From: Jimgerdemannia flammicorona
Taxonomy: Eukaryota; Mucoromycota; Endogonomycetes; Endogonales; Endogonaceae
Direction of reading: 5' to 3'
Assembly (NCBI GenBank): GCA_003990745.1
Contig: RBNI01000181.1
Location: 1 to 38,453, forward strand
Length of the DNA stretch: 38,453 bases
This document shows positions 19,646 to 30,675 of this stretch, piece after piece. Within the stretch, counting starts at the first letter, position 1, and each line of letters begins with the position of its first letter. The position numbers were made by a program, and so were the translations under genes. Under the pieces are notes generated by a model. The model made no database searches and was not told the origin of the DNA. It worked only from the letters and a program-made list of their open reading frames with translations.

Positions 19646-21665
19646 GTCTAGTATTCTGGTAGTTAGGTTATTGAGGTGGTACAGAGTAGTAACAGTTGCT
19701 CATATTGCTGTTCAGGGTTTTTGGTTGGGGCAGGCACTAGCTATATGTCCTGTCTTTTGGTAATAGAAGCATACTCCACTTCTTCAAAGTTCATTTCTTT
19801 CTCCTTCAGTGAGTTTCTTGAAGGTACTCAGCTAGGTGGATTCGTGATTTCTGAGTGTCCATGAGGTAGATGTAGAGGAAGCTTGGGATGCTTTATGCTT
19901 GAGTTCTTCTTTCTTAGTCTAAGTCTTTTCCTTGTTGTTGAATTGTCTTTAGAGCAGAATTGGTCCAGCTGTTAGAATTCGCTTGACCATAGTCTTGATT
20001 CTTGCTAGGCACTATTGTTAGTGATCACAACCAACTGGGCAGCCTTGTTCTCAGATTTTTCTAGTAAGCTATTCAGGTAGTGTATCAAATAGATGGTCTG
20101 CTCTTGTACTATTTCATACTTCATCATTGGTGATATATCCTAGACCAACAGTATTCAGAAGTGACTCGAGTTTTGTACAGAAGGTTTTGAATTCTTCTTT
20201 GCCATATACATCAAATTTGAGATTGTAGAGTTTTACTCGAGATTTGGCAATTATGGCTTTACTGCGGTATTGAGCAATCATGAGTTGTTTGAGTCCAGGG
20301 GCTGCAGGATGGGCTCCATATCCTGGGGTATTATTCGCTGCATTCTGAGTGACTACTGTAGGTCAGGTATCTCATGTGAGGGGTTTTTTTAGGAAGAGTT
20401 CACCACCATTCTTCAGCAGATCCTTAGAAGAATGTAACAACTTGGTGGATATAGGCTGTAGTGATAGCAAAGAGTTGTTCCAGAGTGTGGTCTTAATTGT
20501 TTGTCAGAAGGCAGTCAGCAACTCGCTCATTGGTCCATTGATTGGTTTCGAAGTTGGTATCAACTATACTAATAAAGCTTTGGACTTCTTGTGCAGTACC
20601 ATTGAAGGTAGGTAGGTTCAAATTTTTGGTAGGTCGGGTCTGTTCAGCTAAGGCAGTAATGGTTGCTGCTATTATGGCTACCTGTGCTGTGAGGTCTAGA
20701 AACTGTTGGTTCACCATGTTGTTTACTGGAGGTGGTTGGACTACTGGTAATAGTGTTACTGGTACTACTTGAGGTACTGGTGCAGAGTATGAGGGTGTTC
20801 TTTGGGTCTGTGTAAGTTGCTGGAGTAATAGTTATAGGTCTGAAGTAAGGGCTCAATAGATAGCTATTTGTTGCTGTGTTGGTATATTCTGGCCTAATGG
20901 AGGTGTGTTTCCTTCAGTAGTGTATCCAGGATCGAATTTACTAAGATACTCCTCCTCTTCTTTGGTTTGGTCCCCATGTAATTGAGTTTGCTTAGCATCA
21001 AAGTAGACAGAATCAGTTGTATATCTGATTTCGGATAGACTTAATTTAAAGTCAAGTTCTGGTTCAGTATTGGGTTCAGGTTCAGATAGAGCAGTAGCAG
21101 GGCCTGCTTCAGGTTCAGGATCAGGTAGTTGATGAAGGATTTCTCTTGCTTCTTCTTTAAGAATATGGTGGGCCTTACTGTTCTGGAATTGGTAGTATAA
21201 CATGGTCTTGGTCCTGGTATGGTAAAAGTTGGTAGAGTTGAGCCACTTGGCTACAGAGGCTTGGGCTTTGTGAGGAACTAAGACTAGAAAGACTGCTGCT
21301 AGTTGTCCTAGGTCGCTCAGATTTGTAGAGCTGACAAAACTCTTTTTAAGAAGAGTAAAGAAGGCTTCAATAAGACCTTCTTCATCTTGACTTGCTGGGT
21401 GTAGGGCAAGGAGTTCAGTGAATAGGGTTTCACCTATTTGCTGGTTTAATTGGAGTACTTCTTTCTTTGAATGAAGTTTGTCCCACTTGTTGCAGGTATA
21501 GAGGTCAAATTGTCCTTATACATCAGGTTTAATTTTCTCCAGATTGTCAGATGGTTTAGAATAAATTCCAGTTCAGAGGTTGGACTTTATACTAACTTGT
21601 AGGAATTTGCAGAGGGGTTTGTAGTGGGGTGAGGAAGTGTCTTGAAGTGGAATTGGATTATAAAC
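19646..21665 (-). pseudogene. gag: G2 gag with zinc knuckle
   Basis: Reading leftward: an N-terminal part (EVLQLNQQIGETLFTELLAL, GLIEAFFTLL), a central part rich in Pro and Glu (PDPEPEAGPATALSEPEPNT, 20853-21203), the gag core LNLPTFNGTAQEVQSFISIV followed by NERVADCLL (20493-20717), and a zinc knuckle at about 19727-19780. The knuckle reads CFYYQKTGHIASAC, with the second Cys changed to Tyr; G4 keeps it as CFYC. The frame is open back into the 5' LTR, see the LTR entry. Many stops lie between 19870 and 20490. Confidence 0.8.
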
Positions 21666-21679
21666 TGCTACTACCAAGT

Positions 21680-22534
21680 TATAAGAGAGTTACTTTTTAG
21701 GGTAACCATTACGTAGTTCTGGAAGGATTTTCTGGAAGTTCTGGATATTCTAAAAGACTGTTTTCTTAAGGTCAAGATCAATTTCATATGGAGTACATTC
21801 TCTACACTTATTGATTTCAAGTTTGAGTTAATGTCTCAACCCAAGTCCTTTTTTTTGACTAGTTCTGGATATTCAGGATTTTCTGTATTTCAGGAAGTTT
21901 AAGAAACTAAGACCAGCTTAGTTGAATTGGCATATTGCTGCAGACAATACCCAATTAGGAAATTTCGTGATGGGGTTAGGAGTGGGACCTAATGGGGAGC
22001 AGATTTACTTAAGAGTGGTTTGTGGGTTATTAAATAGGTTTATTTGCTATTTATGATATTACTATACTAGGAGTAGTTGTATGAAAGGATATTGTGAGGA
22101 AGTGCTCAGGAGTTGTGTTCAGATTGTTCAAGTCTGGTATTCTGAGGTCTGGAGAAGGGGGTATTTATACTAGTGAGGGACTATCTGGGCTATGCTAAAT
22201 ATGGATATAGCACTTAGTACCTTACTGAGTCGGAATGCAGTCACATAGTACAAGTGTGATCTGACATATCAAGAGATTGTCTGACTGCTGAGTCAGTTCA
22301 CAGTCATGTTGTATAAGGCTAATCTAACTATGCTATAACTGCTAAGCTATTTATAGGTTTAGGCACTATCTGGGTAGTCTTCGATGATATTATTATTGAT
22401 GACATCATCTCTGGTGAAGTAGTCATCTAGGAAGAGTTGTTTGCAGATTAACTCTCCTTGTTCACTGAGATAGTAATACATTGGGACTTCATCACTATCT
22501 CACAGGATAGTATCATCTGTCTCGTATGCTGGGT
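21680..22534 (-). repeat. G2 5' LTR, R-U5 portion, truncated
   Basis: Starts TATAAGAGAG (TGTAAG mutated) and matches the first 0.85 kb of the solo LTR. It contains a minus-strand TATAAATA (22162-22169). Nearest the internal region, a gag-like frame (KLEINK, YEIDLDLKKTVF) runs out of the LTR across the primer site into gag. Similarity stops at about 22534, where inverted G3 pol sequence starts. Confidence 0.9.
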
Positions 22535-22536
22535 TG

Positions 22537-24060
22537 CAAGTTCAATGATACCAAAATCAACTATACAATCTATAAGAAGAAAATGTTAGCTATTGTAGAC
22601 TCTCTAATCAAATAGCAATCCTATCTCAAAGAAGCTCATTTTACTATTTTAATAGACCACAAATCACTAGTCAATATTAAGACCCAGGCTACCCTTTCTT
22701 GAAAGCAAACCAGATGGATGAAAGTCCTCACCAACTTTGCCTATAAAATCCAATATCACTCTAGTAAGGAGAATATTGTTGCTGATGTAATTTTTAGACC
22801 ACTAATCAAAAAAGTTATCCAAACTTTCACCTTAGTGACCAACTCTATTATGGAACAAATTATAGCAGTATGTGTTGATGATAAAGAAGCCCAAGCACTC
22901 CAAGAAATCCTGAACAGTAACAATATTGATAAGTACTCTCAGTATTATCAATATCAACTGAAGAATAATACTATCTACTATAAACAGATTGTATATTCCA
23001 AACAATTGAGATCTCTGAAAAACTATCCATTTTGAATGTTATAATGCCCCTATAGCTGGATATTTAGAATTTGACAAATGCTATGAAGTTATTTCTCAAA
23101 ACTTCTATTAACCCCATATGAAAGATCAGCTAAAGACCTATATTACTTCCTGTAATATCTACCAATACAATGAGTTCTCAATACTAGCAAAATCTGATCT
23201 ACTCTATTCTATCCTAGTATCTTCTACTAATTGGAAACAAATCTCTATAGACTTTATTATATAACTACCCTAAACTAAGAATAGAAAAGATGCAATTATT
23301 GTCTTCATAGACTATCTCAGCAAGCAAGCCTACTTTATACCAACTACTACTACTACCATAGTACCAGACATAGCTATACTCTTATTTGATAATATTTTCT
23401 ACTATTATGGTCTTCCCAAGATCATTGTTAGTGACTGAGATCTGAAGTTTACTAGCTACTTTTAAAAAACCCTATATATATACCTTGTAATAAAACTTAT
23501 ACTATTCACAGTCTTTCATCTTGAAACTAATGACCAAACTGAAAGAATAAACTGAACTCTAGAACAAATGCTAAGGAACTATGTTTTCTATAGATAAGAT
23601 GATTGGTATAAACACCTTACTGTAGTTAAGTTTGCCTATAATAATAGCAAATAAGTCTCTCTTGGAATGATCTCATTTTTCACCAATACAGGACAAAATC
23701 TGAACACCTCTCTGATACTCATCAGAACTACTGATGAACCTTACACTATTGAAGCTGTTGAAGAATTCCTACTCTGAATATACAATTTAAGTCAAATTAC
23801 AATTGAGAATTTATTCTGAGCATAAGAACAATAGTTATAGTACATATGTCAACCAGTACTGCTAAGAAGGAAACTTTTAATATTGGAGAAAAAGTTCTAC
23901 TAGATATTTGAGGATACTGAGTTGATAACCTCAAGTACAGACTATCTACAAAGCTGAATAGCAAATTTATTGGACCATTCAAAGTTATTGCACAAGTCTC
24001 TCTAACTTTCTACAAATTGGTACTATCAGATCCAATATCTCAAGTAATATAATAAAAATG
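22537..24060 (+). pseudogene. pol: G3 RNase H end and integrase
   Basis: RNase H ends HFTILIDHKSLVNIKTQATL (about 22635-22700), keeping the DH lost in G2. Next come VLTNFAYKIQYHSSKENIVA and the spacer. The integrase finger is eroded (AGYLEFDKCYEVIS; CNIYQYN, with His and Cys changed to Tyr). The core has DFII, FIDYLSKQAYF, KIIVSD and then TERIN. The C-terminus is SKFIGPFKV-like, eroded (about 23960). Dozens of stops. Confidence 0.85.
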
Positions 24061-24084
24061 ATAATGAGCTATTTCCAAACTGAA

Positions 24085-24290
24085 CTGCAAAACCACCTGC
24101 ACCTGTTATTATTAATGACTAAGAAGAATATGAAGTTGAACAAATCCTCAACAAATATGACCACAAGAACTATTCTGAATACTTTATCAAATAAGAAGGT
24201 TATCTAATTCATAATATGATATAGAAATCCAAAACCAACCTCTAGAATACTACTGACTTAGTTCAAGAATATGATTCTTTGAACAACTAA
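24085..24290 (+). pseudogene. pol: G3 chromodomain
   Basis: KPPAPVIIND then EEYEVEQILNKYDHKNY and EGYLIHN ... DLVQEYDSLN, homologous to 15615-15800 of G2. Three of the aromatic-cage or core Trp codons have become stops. Confidence 0.8.
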
Positions 24291-24598
24291 AACCTAAACA
24301 CTCTAGTATCTATTAGTCTATACTATATACTACTACTTCTGAATATCAAGTATCCTTATAATTATTATGAATGAATCAAGAACTCAGTAAGATAAGACAA
24401 AAGAATATCAACTCTCTAGAAAAATAGCAAAACTGAAAGCCAGTCTATTCTCTCCATACTACTGATGGGAAACAAGATATAGACATTTAAGAAGATTTCT
24501 TAGAGGAAATTCTTCAGCAGTGAATGATATCAGAATCACTTCTGGTATATGATATCAAACATATAACTCTTTAACATATAAATCTAACACATTAAGTA
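24291..24598 (+). other. G3 3' noncoding part, left of the solo LTR
   Basis: Homologous to the G2 region 15300-15610 on the other strand. It resumes after the solo LTR at 26661-26793, ending in a mutated polypurine tract. No gene seen. Confidence 0.75.
24594..24598. repeat. Target duplication AAGTA (left) of the solo LTR
   Basis: The right copy at 26656-26660 is AGGCA. The intact homologue in G2 reads AGGCA on the matching strand, so the left copy has suffered G-to-A and C-to-T since insertion. 5-bp duplication. Confidence 0.75.
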
Positions 24599-26655
24599 TG
24601 TAAGAGAGTTACTTTTTAGGGTAACTGTTACATAGTTCTGGAAGGGTTTTCTAGAAGTTCTGGATATTCTGAAAGACTGTTTTCTTATAGTCAAGATCAA
24701 TTTCATATGGAGTATATCCTCTATGCTTATTGATTTCAAGATTGGGTTGATGTCTCAACCAAAGTCCTTTTCTGAACTAGTTCTGGATGTTCAGGATTTT
24801 CTATATTTCAGAAAGTTCAAGAAACTAAGACCAGCTTAGTTGAATTGGCATATTGCTGCAGACAATATCCAATTAGGAAATTTTGTGATGAGGTTAGGAG
24901 TGGGACCTAATGAGAAGTAGATTTACTTAAGAGTGGTTTGTGGGTTATTAAATAGATTTATTCACTATTCATGATATTGCTATACTAGGAGTAGTTATAT
25001 AAAGGGATATTGTGGGGAAGTATTCAGAAATGTTCTTATGTATTTGAGTCTGTTCAAGTCTTCAAGTCTCAGATTCTGAGATCTGGGGGAGGCTAGTGAG
25101 AGACTATCTGGACTATACTAGATATGAATGTAGTACTTAGTGCCTTGCTAAGTCAGAATGTAGTTATATAGTACAAGTGTAATCTGACATATCAAGAGAT
25201 TGTCTGACTGCTGAGTCAGTTTACAATCATATCATACAAGACTAATCTAACTATACTATGACTGCTAAGCTATTTATAGGTTTAGACACTGTCTGGATAG
25301 TTTTCAATAACATCACTATCAATGATATCATCTCTGATGAAGTAGTCATCTAGAAAGAGTTGTTCGCGGATTAGCTCTCCTTGTTTACTGAGGTAATAGT
25401 ACATTGGGACTTTATCACCATCCCACAGGATAGTACATCTGTCTCATATACTGAGTATGGAGTTGGTGAGTGAAGGAGTGGTGCATTGTCTTTACTTTCA
25501 TTGGATTCGCTATCTGTGTACCTTTTATAAGTTATGGTGCTATGAGTTGTGGGGTTATAGTAAGCTGGTAGCTGTGGTTCATGTCATTCATACTCAGGTA
25601 GTGGAGTGGTTGGTTTGATCTCAAGGGTTGTTTGAAGGTACAGATTGTGTTCTCCTATCTCTTCATTATAGTTGAAGTAATCGGGGGTGAATACAGGTTG
25701 GTATTCATACTAGTGATCATTGTCCCAATAGGTCTCATAAGTGGTTATGAACTATTGCAAGTCCATTAGTAAGGTTGGCAGAGTAATTAGGGTTGGCAGG
25801 GATCCTTGACTCAAGGTCATGTCAGTGTCAGTGAGATCATTGTCTTCTGCTTTATCTTTGTCAAATCAGATTATATTGTAGACATCCTTCATAGTATATC
25901 TGACTTGAGACATTTGCAGGATATGGTCATTGGGGTGCAGGAAGGTTCTGTCTGTGGTCTGAATATACTCAAGGTACTTGTGGTTGAGTTCTTATATTAT
26001 GTCATCGATTTGGCTATAGGACAGAGTAGTAACCATTTCACTGATAGTAGGGAATAATGGTACTATACTCATAAAAGAGTTCTCAGTGTTTGTGGGCAAT
26101 GAGTTTCTGGTGTTGAGACATCTGGGTAATATCTGTATCATGGTGGTATTTAACCATGTCTTCTAGGAGACAGCCAATCTGATAGTAGCTTGAGATTTTT
26201 CTGATTTAGTGGGCCTCACTAAGCATGTTCAGGGCATTCCATCAGGCTTCCATGAAGTAGAGAGATGCTAAGCTATAGATATTCATAAGGGCAGAGGGAG
26301 TGTGGCTCGGTTGACAATAACATTTCAAATGTCAGCGCAGATGTGGTTATAGATATCAGTGGTCATGTTTATATGTTCAGAAGTTGTGGTTGTTGTTTTG
26401 TTTTGGTTTTCTGTTTCGATGTGTCTTGGTGCTCAGTATATATGCATTTGGTCCTGATTTGTAAGATTCTGTTTATATAAATCTTATATTCTATGACTTT
26501 ATATTGACTCAGCTTTGTGTACTATGACTTTGGTTTGACCCAGCTTTGTGATCTTACAGGTGATTTCTTGATTTGTTCAGGAGTTGCATGTGATTTCAGT
26601 GACTTGTTCTGAGGGTGATATGTAATTTCAGTGGCTTAGAGGTTGTGCGCTTACA
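24599..26655 (-). repeat. Solo LTR of family G (type A, 2057 bp)
   Basis: Complete LTR from TGTAAGAGAG to GCGCTTACA with no internal sequence, flanked by a 5-bp duplication inside G3. It was formed by recombination between the two LTRs of a full insertion. It is the best reference for the type A LTR. Its TATA region (near 25092) carries a small deletion compared with the other copies. Confidence 0.92.
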
Positions 26656-26793
26656 AGGCAACTATACTATGAGCATATCACTTTCTGAGAAAAATGAATA
26701 TTACCAGACTTTTGATCATCTAAATAATATAACAATACTAGACCAAAATTAGAAGAGCTCAATGAGGACATCAAAAACTAAGAAGGAGAGAGT

Positions 26794-28803
26794 TATAAAT
26801 ATATAACCTCTAAGCTACTGAAATTATACATCACCCTCTAAATAAATCTGAAAATTATATGTAAGATCATAAAGCTGAGTCAAACTGAAGTTATAGAGCA
26901 TAAAGCTGAGTCAACTTGAAGTTATAGAATATAAGATTTATATAAACAGAACCTTATAAATTAGGACTGAATACATATATACTGAGCATTTAGATATATT
27001 GAAATACAGAACTACAATAACTACAACTCTTGAATATATATACAACTATGATCACTGAGATCTACAACTATATCTGTACTGATATTTGGAATACTATTAT
27101 CAATCAAGCCACACCTCTCCTACTCCTTATAAATATCCATAGCCTGGCACCTCTCTACTTCATAGAAGTCTAATGGAATACTCTGAACATACTTAGTGAA
27201 GTCTACCAAATTGAACAAATCTCAAGCTACTACCAGATTAGCTGCCTTCTAGAAGATATAGTTGAACACCACTATAATACAGATATTACTCAGATATCCC
27301 AATACTAGAAACTCATTGCTCACAAATACTGAGAACTCTTTTATGAGTACAGTATCTTTATTTTCTACCTCCAAGTTACTACTACTGAAATGATTGCTAT
27401 TCTTTCCTATGGCCAAATTGATGATATGGTATAAGAACTCAACTACAAGTATATTGAGTATGTTCAAACTACAGACAGAACCTTCTCATACCGCAATGAT
27501 CACATTCTGCAAATACTCCAAGTTAGATATGCTATGAAGGATGTTTATGATATAATCTAATTTGATAATGATAAAGCAGAAGATAATGATACCTCTGATA
27601 CTGATATGATCTCCAGTCAAGGATCCCTACCAGCCCTGATCACCTTACCAATCTTGCTGATAAACTTATAATAGTTCATAACTACTTATAAAACCTATTG
27701 AGATAATAACTACTGATATGAGTACTAACCTGCATTTATACCCAACTACTTCAACTATAATAAAGAGACTAGAGAACACAATCTATATCTCTAGATAACT
27801 CTTGAGATTGAATCAACAACTCTATGAGTAATATGAACAGCTGCTAGCTTACTATAATCTAGTAATATATATATATAAGATATGCAGATAGCAAATCTGA
27901 TGAAAGTGAAGACAATATACTCCTCTTTTACCCACCAACTCCATACCTAGTATATAAGACAGATGATACTATCCTGTGAGATAGTAATATGGTCCCAATG
28001 TATTATTATCTAAGTAAATAGAGAGAAGTAATCTAAGAACTACTCTTCTTAGATGACTACTTCATCAGAGATGATATTATTGATAGTAATGTTATTAAAG
28101 ACTATCTAGATAGCATTTAAATCTATAAATAGCTTAGCAGTCATTAGTATAGTTAGATTAGTCTTATATGATATAACTATATACTAACTCAGTAGTTCAG
28201 ATGATCTCTTGATATATCAGTTTATATTTGTACTATGTGACTATATTTTGACTCAGCAAGGTACTAAGTACTATATTCATATTTAGTATAGTCCAGATAG
28301 CCTCTCATTAGTATAAATACCCCCTCTTCCAGACCTCAGAATCTTAGACTTAAATAATCTAAATATATAACAACTTCTGAACACTTCTCCACAAATCCCT
28401 TTATACAACTACTTCTAGTGTAGCAATATTATAAATAGTAAATAAACCTATTTAATAACCTATAAATCACTTATAAGTAAATCTGCACCCTATTAGATCT
28501 CACTCTTAACTATATTATGAAATTTCCTAATTAGATATTGTCTGCAGTAATATATCAATTCAACTAAGCTGGTCTTAGTTTCTTGAACTTCCTGAAATAT
28601 AAAAAATCTTAAACATCTAGAACTAGTCTAAAAAAGAACTTTAGTTGAGATATCAACCCAATCTAGAAATCAATAAATGTAGAGAATATACTCTATATGA
28701 AATTAATCTTGATCTTAAGAAAACAATCTTACAGAATATCTAGAACTTTCAGAAAACTCTTCTAGAACTATATAATAGTACTTTTAATAGTAACTCTCTT
28801 ATA
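26794..28803 (+). repeat. G3 3' LTR (2010 bp, type A)
   Basis: Starts TATAAATATATAACCTC, the mutated form of TGTAAGCGCACAACCTC, and ends CTCTTATA. It is the reverse-complement homologue of the solo LTR, with TATAAATA at 28312-28319 and AATAAACC downstream. It is heavily C-to-T mutated. Confidence 0.88.
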
Positions 28804-29182
28804 GTAAGAGGTCTTTTAGAGTTACAATTTCTTTAATAATATCTAAAAATTCTCTTAGGTCTTCTTTTAGATATTTTATAAATATAGATAATAATGCTAT
28901 TATTTTATCATTACTATCTTCACATTCTTCTTTAGTTTCTATATTAGTTTTTATATCTATACTACTTTCAGTAGAACTATTAGAGATTGTAGAGTAAATA
29001 TTGAGTCTTTGAGATATTAATATAACTTTTAGTAATCTTAAAGATACTAAACTTAATAATATAATTCTTGAGTTTATATATATTATTAAAATTCTGAGTA
29101 GAATAATTAGTATTATCTCATTAATTAAATTCTTAGTATTGAGATAGCAACTTAATATACCAGTATATAATCTTATACCATT
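28799..29182 (-). pseudogene. Unassigned minus-strand coding remnant
   Basis: An open frame of about 128 codons with no ATG, bounded upstream by TAG near 29183 and running to the G3 LTR edge. The first half is Leu/Ile-rich. The second half has SSTESSIDIKTNIETKEECE and YLKEDLREFLDIIKEIV. In such A+T-rich, stop-filled surroundings this length is unexpected by chance. I do not recognise a family. It may be the end of a gene cut by G3. Confidence 0.4.
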
Positions 29183-29332
29183 CTATTAGATTTATATTAT
29201 TTATCAGTAATATAGAGAAATATGTGATCTATACAATTTCAATAAAATCACCTCTCTTTATAACAAAGATTATAAGTCCTGCTAGTACTAAGTGGCTATA
29301 GCAAATATATCTCTTTAAAATATACTATATAT
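29183..29332. other. A+T-rich leader or LTR edge of C1
   Basis: No gene seen. By position this could be the LTR end or leader of the copia element C1, but no LTR pair or clear primer site can be shown. Confidence 0.3.
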
Positions 29333-30560
29333 ATGCTAGAAATATCTAACAACCAGCCTAGAAATATAAGTGTGAAAATAGATACATCAATCATGAGTAT
29401 TTTGCCAACCACAGGTATAATCTCAATAAGTATGGGAAATATAGTCTCAGTTGTTAGTATAAATATAGCCAAGAGGTCAATTCTGATCTTTGATAGGAAA
29501 GACTATGCTATTTGGATATTTCATATGATTAATCTTCTTGATAAATGTGACTTGGTGAAGTATACAAAGTCATAAGTGCTAATTTAAGATTACAATATCA
29601 CAAATAATTACTGAGCATTATGTGAGATTGTATTCATATTATTGAACTTGCAAATAAAGCTTATAATATATGCTATGATATCTTATAATGTGTGGGAGAT
29701 TCTATGCAAGCATTATGTATAAGTATCTATATCAAATCAATTCTATCTGAAATCTCAGCTATTCAATCTTTGAATAAAGCCAAAAGAGAGTATCTGCAAA
29801 TATGTCAGTTATGTCAACAATCTGGTAAATCAAGTAAATTCTCTTAGTATATCTGTGGATTGTATTGATAATAAAGATAAGATTATAGTACTTACTAGAG
29901 AACTTCTAGACATAAATAATATTATCATTACAGCTATATATAAGAGTAGCAGTCTTTTAGATTATGCCCATATGATAACAAGTCTCATAAATGAGAAAAT
30001 GTACCAAAGAAATAGTACTGATGATGATGAAAATGCTTTCTATAGATCCTGCAGATATGGTAGCAAATGAGGTCAAAAGTATGATAAATAAGATCAGTAA
30101 ATCCAAACCCAAGCTCAATAATATGACAACCAGTCTAGCCAATCAACTAAGTATAATGGGTATTGTGAATACAACAGCAAGTATAGACATAAGAAGTTGC
30201 ATTGTTATAACTGGAAAAATAATAAGAAGAGTGATAAAAATAAGCAACAATATAAAAAAAGCCAATACTAACAATATAGGAGTAGTGGAAAGAACTATCA
30301 AGAGAAGCATGGTAATATAAATACTACTAAAACTGAATCTATTTTTTGCATAAGCTGCTAGCAATATTATCAATTCTATCAGTATGAGATCTATATTTAT
30401 AATGAGTAGTTCTACCAGCAGTACTAGTTCTACTAGTATAAGATCTACTACCAAATCCACCAATCTGTTATTTATAAATTCTGATCAGTAAAACTCTTTT
30501 GAGCTAATGAAAAGTAGTGAAGACATCAGTACTGCTAGCAACCATATATCTACTAATAGC
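29333..30560 (+). pseudogene. gag: C1 Ty1/copia gag
   Basis: Copia-type gag: the N-terminal part ILIFDRKDYAIWIFHMINLL matches the usual F-x-G-x-N-Y-x-x-W start of these proteins. Next come KPKESICKYVSYVNNLVNQV-like helices and VLTRELLDINNIIITAIYKS (29855-30070). An eroded knuckle follows (LHCYNWKNNKKSDKNK, about 30196-30240), with Cys and His positions largely lost. Frequent TAG/TAA and a frame change before the protease make it non-functional. One of the most degraded genes here. Confidence 0.75.
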
Positions 30561-30675
30561 AAATCTGCTAATATAGCTAATGATGATGATGTCTGGTTAA
30601 TGGATTCTGGAGCCATATAATATATAATATCATACAGAGAATAGTTCTCTATATTTGAGTCTTTCAAATACTCTA
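30561..30675 (+). pseudogene. pol: C1 copia protease, first part
   Basis: DDDVWLMDSGAI with the catalytic DSG (30603-30611), the usual start of copia protease. The frame is interrupted at CTCTA by G4 and resumes after 37061 with YSIPINLEDNNVIYIQ. Confidence 0.85.
30671..30675. repeat. Target duplication CTCTA, left copy of G4
   Basis: Identical to 37062-37066. Removing G4 plus one copy restores the copia protease frame. Confidence 0.9.

Larger units (their letters stand above)
14071..22534 (-). mobile_element. G2: chromodomain Ty3/gypsy element with dUTPase, LTRs truncated
   Basis: A minus-strand chromovirus-type element. Reading right to left: partial 5' LTR (22534-21680), gag, zinc knuckle, dUTPase, small finger, protease, RT, RNase H, integrase, chromodomain, polypurine tract and partial 3' LTR (15180-14071). 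The internal part is 6.5 kb. All genes carry multiple stops and frameshifts. Both LTRs are cut on their outer side, so no target duplication can be read. It gives the most complete gene order for family G. Confidence 0.9.
22537..28803 (+). mobile_element. G3: 5'-truncated plus-strand family-G element
   Basis: Begins abruptly in RNase H (caagttcaatg..., the same point as 17380 of G2 on the other strand), continues through integrase, chromodomain, polypurine tract and 3' LTR, and lacks gag, dUTPase, protease and RT. A solo LTR splits it at 24599-26655. It is far more A+T rich than G2, with many CA-to-TA and TG-to-TA differences. Confidence 0.88.

Noticed and set aside
30143..30463. 106-codon hydrophobic minus-strand frame opposite copia gag
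   Set aside because: A shadow of the repetitive A+T-rich gag sequence on the other strand.
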